Shown piece by piece: positions 58,159 through 64,000 of a DNA stretch of 64,000 nt (positions are counted from its first letter, which is position 1; the number at the start of each line of letters is the position of its first letter). The stretch comes from Scybalousia_A sp045221575. GTDB lineage: Bacteria; Bacteroidota; Bacteroidia; Bacteroidales; P3. The translations under genes and the position numbers were made by a program. The stretch is from assembly GCA_045221575.1 (NCBI GenBank), contig JBGUWU010000019.1, positions 46,318-110,317 of the forward strand, read 5' to 3'. Below the pieces are notes generated by a model, which saw nothing but the letters and a program-made list of their open reading frames with translations, searched no databases and was not told the origin of the DNA.

Positions 58159-58593
58159 ATGAAAGAATATTTAGATAGTTTAAAAGCAATATGGTTTGTG
58201 AGTTTTATAGCAAGTGTTTTAGCTTTGGTTGTTGTTTGTCTGTATATCTTCTCACCAATAGCAAAGATAGAGTACAATCCTTCGTTTATTAGAATTGCTT
58301 ATGCTATACAAATCATTGTTGTGGTGCTTTCCTTATTCTTAAACAGAAGATATAGAAGTAAGATACAAGCATTGAAAAACAAAAACGACATCAATGATAA
58401 ACTTGTTGCATATAAGAAAATATATAAACAAACTATTAGTTTTTCTACTCTTCTATTTTTGGTTTCCCTTGTTGTTTTGTTTTTTTCAAATTCAGCAGAG
58501 TTTATTATTATTTCTGTTGCATTGCTTCTTTTATTGTTTTTAAAACGTCCTTATCGTACAAAACTAAAGATAGAACTCTCTTTAAATAATTAG
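58159..58593 (+). CDS. Small four-helix membrane protein
   Basis: A 144-residue protein with four predicted membrane helices (about residues 10-30, 43-62, 90-108 and 113-130; for example IWFVSFIASVLALVVVCLYI and ISFSTLLFLVSLVVLFF). A positively charged loop (NRRYRSKIQALKNKNDIND) lies between helices 2 and 3. No motif identifies a family. A TAATTTTG -7 element at 58126-58133 precedes the ATG. The TAG stop is part of the AATTAG arm of the repeat element at 58588-58689, so the last residues (SLNN) may come from repeat insertion. Confidence 0.7.
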   Translation: MKEYLDSLKAIWFVSFIASVLALVVVCLYIFSPIAKIEYNPSFIRIAYAIQIIVVVLSLFLNRRYRSKIQALKNKNDINDKLVAYKKIYKQTISFSTLLFLVSLVVLFFSNSAEFIIISVALLLLLFLKRPYRTKLKIELSLNN

Positions 58594-58689
58594 AAATTAG
58601 TAATTAGCGGATTAACGATTATATCTTTAATCGCCATGTGTTACTGCCAGCTGAGGCTCTCCGCAATTTCTCATTACTCATTTCTAATT
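58588..58689. repeat. AATTAG-armed palindromic element
   Basis: The left arm AATTAGAAATTAGTAATTAG plus CGG (58588-58610) is the imperfect complement of the right arm ending CTCATTTCTAATT (58664-58689). Internal blocks GATTAACGAT and CTCTCCGCAA match the short copy at 31323-31388. An inner hairpin CGATTA/TAATCG is also present. Both flanking genes end inside the arms with TAG. Confidence 0.75.
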
Positions 58690-60258
58690 TGAATTGAGTA
58701 CTTCAAAGCTGCCAACAAAATCTAAACTATCTTTTCCGTTTGTTGCAGTAAATCTATAGAAATAAGTTCCTGTCGGTGCATTGACTGCTTGAGGTGAAAA
58801 GAAATCATCAAAAGTTTTGATATTCATTTTATCATATATCTTCTTACCACTGCGATTATATATCACCAGATGAGTATGTGTGTAATAGTTCTGCTCTAAT
58901 AAGTCTTTGATTTCAAACACATCGTTTATTCCATCGCCGTTGGCTGTTACTACGGTAGGAAACCTTAGGTCAATAACCTTTAAATCCAACACGATAACAC
59001 TGTCGCAACCTTCATTAGTGGTAAATGTCTGAGTATAGACTCCTGTTGTAGTCTCTGAAAAATTGTTCAAAGAATATGTTTTGCCCTTTAGTATCTGTGC
59101 TTGTATGGTATCTGAATAAGAAGGGTTCTTTATTACATTCACTTCAAAGATTGTATCAACCAGATTTACCATATCTTTATAAGAATAAGTATAAACGCCA
59201 GCATCGTTTATAGTATGCTCTCTAAAATCCAAAGGAAAATCTTCATCGCAAGCAGAGAGATTAACAACAGTGTCATATATCGTTAGATGGTTTGTAACTC
59301 CTATCCTCACAGTATCAAAAGCATAACATATTTTCCTTACTTCAAAAGAATCTAATACATAAAATGCATATCCAAAACCTGGTATTATACCTTGCAGAGT
59401 CTTAAAATCCATCTCTATGGTATCGTTTGGTACAAAAAATCTTTCTGTTCTGCTGTGTATAAAATGTTTTCCTGTCTCATATAACATAGCCTGAGATGTA
59501 TAATCGCAAGGCCAGTACCAATAATCCACCTCTCCATTGTTAATATATGCATACTTTATATTTTCATTGTAGATTGAATCATTTATATAAAAACGTTTCA
59601 TAGTAGAAGTCCAACCCGTTTGATAACAATTACGGACAAGGCTCATATAAGAGTAGTAAAACACGTAATCATTCTGAGGTTCTACCGCAAATTTTGTTTT
59701 ATATATAGTAATAGTATCTTGAATAGAACCTTTAGAATGAGGTGCTATCATCAGAGCATTTGTTCCGTTGCTCACAGATGTTACTACATTATTAGAAGAA
59801 ACTGTATGACAAATATCACTGACAAAATCTGATGTTGAGACCCCTATATTATAATGTCCACTATTATACAGTAAGGTATCCGAAATTGATAATGAAGTAT
59901 CAACACTAAATCCTGCAAAACCTTCTTCAAAGTAGGGATTAGGAATATAGTTAGTATCACTCTCAAAACCCGCTTTAACCACATAGATATTAGTATCTCC
60001 AGGCTGAATAGTTACTGTTATTGTTTTAGAACAAGAGTCTATCACCTGATCATTGCAATACCAAGTATAATAGTCTGCACTATCATCAGTGGTAAGCGTT
60101 ACTTGTATAGCATTTGTAGAGAATATAACAGTGTCTCTTGGAATAATGTTTATACTGCATTCATTATTTTGACAATAAGCAGATAAGGATATAAGCAAAG
60201 CAAATATCGTTAAAAATATTCTGTTTTTATGTAAAATTGTAAAAAAAGTTCTGTACAT
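58684..60258 (-). CDS. T9SS cargo with type B sorting domain
   Basis: A 524-residue exported protein. The signal peptide (IFLTIFALLISLSAYCQ) follows a short Lys/Asn N-terminus. N-terminal Ig-like region (IQVTLTTDDSADYYTWYCND). Residues about 80-330 read like a carbohydrate-binding-type beta-sandwich. The C-terminal domain is LRFPTVVTANGDGINDVFEI, HTHLVIYNRSGKKIYDK and APTGTYFYRFTATNG, the gliding-associated C-terminal pattern used by type B T9SS cargos. The last three codons and the stop lie in the AATTAG element. Ligand unknown. Confidence 0.88.
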   Translation of the reverse strand: MYRTFFTILHKNRIFLTIFALLISLSAYCQNNECSINIIPRDTVIFSTNAIQVTLTTDDSADYYTWYCNDQVIDSCSKTITVTIQPGDTNIYVVKAGFESDTNYIPNPYFEEGFAGFSVDTSLSISDTLLYNSGHYNIGVSTSDFVSDICHTVSSNNVVTSVSNGTNALMIAPHSKGSIQDTITIYKTKFAVEPQNDYVFYYSYMSLVRNCYQTGWTSTMKRFYINDSIYNENIKYAYINNGEVDYWYWPCDYTSQAMLYETGKHFIHSRTERFFVPNDTIEMDFKTLQGIIPGFGYAFYVLDSFEVRKICYAFDTVRIGVTNHLTIYDTVVNLSACDEDFPLDFREHTINDAGVYTYSYKDMVNLVDTIFEVNVIKNPSYSDTIQAQILKGKTYSLNNFSETTTGVYTQTFTTNEGCDSVIVLDLKVIDLRFPTVVTANGDGINDVFEIKDLLEQNYYTHTHLVIYNRSGKKIYDKMNIKTFDDFFSPQAVNAPTGTYFYRFTATNGKDSLDFVGSFEVLNSN

Positions 60259-60310
60259 ATATCTAAGACATCAAAGAGTTTTGTTTTGTTGCAAAGTATG
60301 AGTATTTTAG

Positions 60311-61096
60311 TTATTTTATAAATATATCAATATGGTCACCGACTTTATAGCCGAGCAGTTTAGCAAAGTTACCTTCCCTTAGTGCAAGTTCTAAGTTACC
60401 TGTTACGGAGATGGTAAGCAAAGCATCGCCTTTAGAAGATACATCTTGATAACTCAAGGCAAGTTTATTTATAACATAGTGATTACCTATAGGTAGTTCA
60501 AAATGTCTTCCGTTGAGCACCCTTTCAAATTCTTTGTCATCTATATTCAGATAAGCATTACCATAATCATCTATATAGATAATAGTACAACGAATTATAT
60601 CATCACTTATGTATGCCAAAGATGAGGTAGTTTTTATGGCAAACTCTTCTTGTCTTTCACCTATAGTCTCCAAAGAGTGAGTATTAGCAAGTATTTTTGT
60701 TATCTTGCAGAAGTTATCCCACACGGCAAAGGTATAAAAATCGCCATCGGAGTAAATATGTTTGGTGTTATATATCTCCACCTCCATACCTTCAAAAATC
60801 AATGATGGCAGGCCATTATCTGTACAGATATAGAACTGATTGTTTGCCTTAACCACAACAAAAGCATAGTCTTTGCTCTCAAAGGTATTTATATCTATGA
60901 TATGTATTGTGTTTTCTGGAAAATATAAGCAAGCATTCTTTACAACAAAAGCAGCAGAAAGAGTATCAAATTTCTTTATTCCGTGAGTTATATCCACTAT
61001 GTTTACATCTGCAATGTCTTTAAACAATCGTGATTTCACCAATCCAGCATAAAAATCTTTTTCTCCCCAATCTGTTGTAAGCGTGATGATTTGCAT
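60311..61096 (-). CDS. SAM hydroxide adenosyltransferase-like protein (DUF62)
   Basis: The 261-residue protein starts MQIITLTTDWGEKDFYAGLV and has VNIVDITHGIKKFDTLSAAF and TDNGLPSLIFEGMEVEIYN. This is the N-terminal domain of the DUF62 family, whose members hydrolyse SAM to adenosine and methionine or act as halogenases. The C-terminal barrel has DDYGNAYLNIDDKEF. The conserved D-TDWG...D motif and lack of halogenase-specific loops support the hydroxide adenosyltransferase branch. Both neighbouring gaps are short. It is oriented away from the PAP2 gene. Confidence 0.85.
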   Translation of the reverse strand: MQIITLTTDWGEKDFYAGLVKSRLFKDIADVNIVDITHGIKKFDTLSAAFVVKNACLYFPENTIHIIDINTFESKDYAFVVVKANNQFYICTDNGLPSLIFEGMEVEIYNTKHIYSDGDFYTFAVWDNFCKITKILANTHSLETIGERQEEFAIKTTSSLAYISDDIIRCTIIYIDDYGNAYLNIDDKEFERVLNGRHFELPIGNHYVINKLALSYQDVSSKGDALLTISVTGNLELALREGNFAKLLGYKVGDHIDIFIK

Positions 61097-61192
61097 AGGT
61101 TTTACTTTAGTTAAACATTTGCTTTTTCCTTTTGCAAATTTACATCTTTTTTCTTTATAATTATCAATTCTGAACTTTTTTCTATCTTTGCA

Positions 61193-61200
61193 ACAGAAAA
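61193..61200 (+). promoter_or_regulatory. -7 element of the PAP2 gene
   Basis: TATCTTTG matches the -7 consensus, 58 bp before the ATG at 61259. No clear TTG at -33. Confidence 0.5.
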
Positions 61201-61258
61201 AGACAAGACTTTTATGCTTATATTCCCATACAATAGAACTAAAAAGAAGAATATTAGA

Positions 61259-62455
61259 ATGAAAAATATTTTCTTTCTTATTTTTGTTCTATGTCTTTGT
61301 CCTTTTCTTTCTGCACAAAATAATAATACAAACAAAAACAATTTTGATAAAGTATTAGACAAAAAGATCACTCATATAACCCTGTTCTCTGCTCCACTGA
61401 TATTAGAGGGAGTGAGTTTTAAACAAGATAAGATAGACTTTAGAAACTTTCAACAAACACATTATCCTAATTTTAATACTAAGATAGATAACTTTACTCA
61501 ATATTTTCCTTTGGCTCTCACCTATGGATTAAAGATTTCCGGAGTAGAAAGTCATTCTTCCTGGTCTCAACTCGTGTTCTCTACCTTTATGTGCTATCTT
61601 GTGGATTATTCTACCGTTAAAATCTTAAAGCACAACGTCTATGAGAAACGTCCAGATGTTTCTGGCAATAACTCATTCCCTTCTGGTCATACTTCCTTTG
61701 CTTTTATGAATGCACATATATTTGCAAAAGAATATGCAGAAGGAAATATATTGTACTCAACTCTTGCTTATTCAATGGCAACATTCACTGCTTGTATGCG
61801 TGTGATGAACCAAAGGCATTGGGTAGGCGATGTTTTGGCAGGTGCAGGCATAGGTTTATTGTCAGCCGAGAGTGTTTATTGGTTAAGCGATAAACTCTTT
61901 AAAAATAGCAATGATGTCTCCTCTCAAGAATACGACCTTACAAAGAAACGTTGGTTCTTTAATATATCTACAACATATAACTTTTCTTTCAACGAATACG
62001 AGATAAAAGGCGTAGGTCCGATGAAGTTCCTCAATGGTGGTGCTGTAGGATTAGAAGGTGAGTATTTTTACGACAAATACTTAGGCTTGGGACTAAATGG
62101 AGATTATGCTTGCTACAGATACTATACTCCTAATGCTTGGGAGAAGTATGATATGGCTTTGTATTCTCTTAACCTTTCTCATTATTTTGCTTTGCCTATA
62201 GGGAATAGGTGTTCTGTTGGTGGCAGACTTGGAATAGGTTTAAATTATTTAGAGCACTATAAAAAGTTTTACCATTATATTCCTTTCCAAACAAATTTTA
62301 GATATAACTTTGGCTTAAATGCTTGCTTGTTAATCTCAGAAAATACTTTGTTTAAAATCTACGCAGATTACACAAAGACAAATATTGAAGTAGAAAAGCA
62401 AAAACTACCATTCAAAACCATAAATATAGGTTCAGCAATAGTCTTAACTTTATAA
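61259..62455 (+). CDS. PAP2-superfamily phosphatase
   Basis: I choose ATG 61259 (398 residues) with signal peptide MKNIFFLIFVLCLCPFLSAQ; an upstream in-frame start would put 15 polar residues first. PAP2 motifs are present: Lys and Arg-Pro in KHNVYEKRP, SFPSGHTSFAFM with the catalytic His of motif 2, and RHWVGDVLAGAGIG with Arg and His of motif 3. Residues 230-398 form an outer-membrane-like beta region (FNISTTYNFSFNEYEIK). Likely a periplasmic or membrane-linked lipid phosphatase. The target lipid (for example undecaprenyl-PP or lipid A) is not identified. Confidence 0.88.
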   Translation: MKNIFFLIFVLCLCPFLSAQNNNTNKNNFDKVLDKKITHITLFSAPLILEGVSFKQDKIDFRNFQQTHYPNFNTKIDNFTQYFPLALTYGLKISGVESHSSWSQLVFSTFMCYLVDYSTVKILKHNVYEKRPDVSGNNSFPSGHTSFAFMNAHIFAKEYAEGNILYSTLAYSMATFTACMRVMNQRHWVGDVLAGAGIGLLSAESVYWLSDKLFKNSNDVSSQEYDLTKKRWFFNISTTYNFSFNEYEIKGVGPMKFLNGGAVGLEGEYFYDKYLGLGLNGDYACYRYYTPNAWEKYDMALYSLNLSHYFALPIGNRCSVGGRLGIGLNYLEHYKKFYHYIPFQTNFRYNFGLNACLLISENTLFKIYADYTKTNIEVEKQKLPFKTINIGSAIVLTL

Positions 62456-62603
62456 ACATTCTTTATAAACAAGATTATTTTAAAATTTTTTAGATATTAA
62501 TCTTTGAAAACCTTTTAAACAACGATTAAATGGTGCTTAAATAACTTTTAAACATCAACGAATAAAAGCAGTTATAAAAATATAACTCACTTTTTATTTC
62601 CCT

Positions 62604-62656
62604 AATTTCCAATTTCTAATTACTAATTTCTAATTGAATTAAAATTTCTAATTAAA
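62604..62656. repeat. AATTAG-family repeat in reverse orientation
   Basis: CTAATTTCCAATTTCTAATT, then ACTAATTTCTAATT and AATTTCTAATT, the reverse complement of the AATTAGAAATTAG motif seen at 31323, 57953 and 58588. It lies in the gene-free gap 62456-62700, which has no other feature I can name. Confidence 0.6.
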
Positions 62657-62700
62657 TGAAAAATAATATCTTCGCTAAAGAATTTATCTTTTTCATACTT

Positions 62701-63675
62701 TTACATTTTTATAAATTTAGTTGAATATAAATTATTAATAACTATAGTATATAGTCCTGATGGTAATACACTTATGTCTATATTGTCAGAATTATAAATT
62801 TGTATATTTTTTAGTAAATTACCATTTAGATTAATTATAGAAATATTTATAGGATAGGCATTTGATTCTATTGTTATTAAATCTTTTGCTAATGTTGGAT
62901 ATATTCTTATATCTAATTTATCAATATTCGATAAACCATAATCAAGATAACAATTTGCACTGTAATCACTGCTATACAATACTATATCTCCTTGTTTTAC
63001 ACAAAGCATCTCTCGTCCACATTCAGACATGTATGATGCAGACTCTAAAAAGCCCGTACTACTACCAACTCCTTCTATCCAAGTTTCATATACATCAAAA
63101 TCAATATTCCCATTCCTTTCTTGTGATAAATATATTTTTTTACAATTAATTCCTTCTATTTTTACACTATCTACATCTATAATATAGAATTTTCCTCCAT
63201 GAATCCAATCACCATCAATATAATCCTCTCTGTATAAATACACAGAATCATCAGTTGATAAACTAAAGTCAAATAGCAAATATTCTCCTGTATAATAATC
63301 AGAATATTCTGCTGAAAATGTATTATTTGTATATATATACACCTTAGAAGAATCTTCTCTTATCCAGTCGTTACTATTTATCCAATTGTACCATTCTTGT
63401 AGAATAGTATCATAAGCAGTAGACTGTTGCACTCTATTATATGTTTTGCCATCAACAATAGTGTCTTCACTTGTAATTCTATAGGAATCAGTAAAAGCAC
63501 CTGCCCCCATACAATGTGTTACTACATTCCATTGTTTTGTTGTATCTACAATGTTTTTACTAAACTCTGTTTGGGCAATAAGATTTATATTAAACACTAT
63601 CAACATTAGACTAATAAATACAACTCTAAAAATATTTTTAGAACTAAAAAATGCTTCATTCTTCATAGTTTTCAT
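62701..63675 (-). CDS. T9SS cargo with type A sorting domain
   Basis: A 324-residue exported protein. A signal peptide near the start (IFRVVFISLMLIVFNINLIA) is followed by Q and an aromatic- and Asp-rich region of unknown fold (YSDYYTGEYLLFDFSLSTDD). The C-terminus is LDIRIYPTLAKDLITIESNA, then INISIINLNGNLLKNIQIYN and ISVLPSGLYTIVI, typical of a type A sorting domain. ATG 63675 or the fourth codon may be the start. The gene is likely secreted by the T9SS and has no partner nearby. Ligand and role unknown. Confidence 0.85.
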   Translation of the reverse strand: MKTMKNEAFFSSKNIFRVVFISLMLIVFNINLIAQTEFSKNIVDTTKQWNVVTHCMGAGAFTDSYRITSEDTIVDGKTYNRVQQSTAYDTILQEWYNWINSNDWIREDSSKVYIYTNNTFSAEYSDYYTGEYLLFDFSLSTDDSVYLYREDYIDGDWIHGGKFYIIDVDSVKIEGINCKKIYLSQERNGNIDFDVYETWIEGVGSSTGFLESASYMSECGREMLCVKQGDIVLYSSDYSANCYLDYGLSNIDKLDIRIYPTLAKDLITIESNAYPINISIINLNGNLLKNIQIYNSDNIDISVLPSGLYTIVINNLYSTKFIKM

Positions 63676-63880
63676 TGTTTTATCTGTTTTTAACTTTATC
63701 TATTTCTTATTAAAACGTTTATCTCTTGAGGTTTATTTTATTTTATTTTGTTTTATTTTTTTTGTAATATTTTAATATTATTTTTTATCTTTTTTAGATA
63801 TAATGACAGAATAATTATTTCTTGTACTACAAAAAAAAATACTTTTTTTGCAAAATTGATTAAAAATTTAGAAAAATCCA

Positions 63881-63930
63881 CTCGCATACATAATAATAAT
63901 TCTCTTATAGGGGAAAATTATGTATGCGAG
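63881..63930. repeat. Perfect 14-bp inverted repeat with similar downstream block
   Basis: CTCGCATACATAAT (63881-63894) and ATTATGTATGCGAG (63917-63930) are perfect complements with a 22-nt loop. The loop and right arm (TCTCTTATAGGGG...) resemble the next block at about 63951-63977 (TCTCTTACAGAT...CCCGCATA). The rest of 63676-64000 is AT-rich with no gene seen. Confidence 0.75.
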
Positions 63931-64000
63931 CAAAACACTGATTCTCTTACAGATAAAAAATATACCCGCATAAAAAAAATTATCGTTGTTCTTACTGAAG

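Overview
The window is about 32% GC and comes from a Bacteroidota chromosome, most likely order Bacteroidales. The evidence is the gldL-gldM-gldN type IX secretion (T9SS) core, gldH, three proteins with T9SS sorting domains, a DUF3127 protein, MauE/DoxX and KorAB families typical of the phylum, and Bacteroidota-type promoters (TTG, 19-20 bp, TAnnTTTG). No rRNA, phage, IS transposase or CRISPR array is seen. The species cannot be named from this sequence.

Layout. 1-3.6 kb: end of a manA-like isomerase gene, mutS, tRNA-Gly and tRNA-Leu. 3.6-8.4 kb: minus-strand trmB, tsaB, a DUF3127 protein, an S9 peptidase and a tiny lipoprotein. 8.4-9.2 kb: queE and tRNA-Phe. 9.5-13.1 kb: gldN, gldM and gldL, without gldK. 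13.5-17.8 kb: operon of an S41 protease, a sugar nucleotidyltransferase and a TPR lipoprotein. 18-22 kb: a PpiD-like chaperone and a C69 dipeptidase. 22-24.4 kb: a small exported protein and an AAA/DUF4143 ATPase. 24.7-27.6 kb: korA-korB. 28-30.2 kb: a DoxX/MauE-like protein and a lone DppB-type permease. 30.3-33.1 kb: a decayed patch with an amber-interrupted DUF3298-like lipoprotein, a hypothetical gene, a frameshifted exported protein and a possible structured RNA. 33.1-34.6 kb: an unusually GC-rich pair (methyltransferase and ZIP transporter). 35-42.7 kb: a TPR anchor protein, a DHOD-like enzyme, a four-helix-bundle protein, DNA polymerase III delta-prime, a RicT-like PSP1 protein, gldH and PBP1A. 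42.7-46.2 kb: lipid-synthesis operon (DUF177, rpmF, plsX, fabH, MBL hydrolase). 46.5-49.9 kb: folK and an envelope operon containing an exported YidD variant. 50-64 kb: a TM2 protein, a DMT permease, a 1400-residue T9SS cargo, RNase H, an MFS permease, tRNA-Asn, a small membrane protein, two more T9SS cargos, a SAM hydroxide adenosyltransferase-like enzyme and a PAP2 phosphatase.

Functional themes. The window holds secretion and envelope assembly (GldLMN, GldH, PpiD-like, PBP1A, YidD, S41 protease) together with likely T9SS clients. It also holds core metabolism and information processing (KorAB, PlsX/FabH, FolK, MutS, TrmB, TsaB, QueE, HolB).

The most unusual signal is non-coding. Several intergenic gaps contain arrays of short A-tract/core/T-tract units repeated every 21 bp, about two helical turns. 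The core is TTGAT in some arrays and CGNCG in another, while the spacing is kept. Other notable items are a candidate pseudoknotted RNA, an AATTAG-armed palindromic element that supplies stop codons to adjacent genes, and a 40-bp tandem repeat running into an ATPase start codon.
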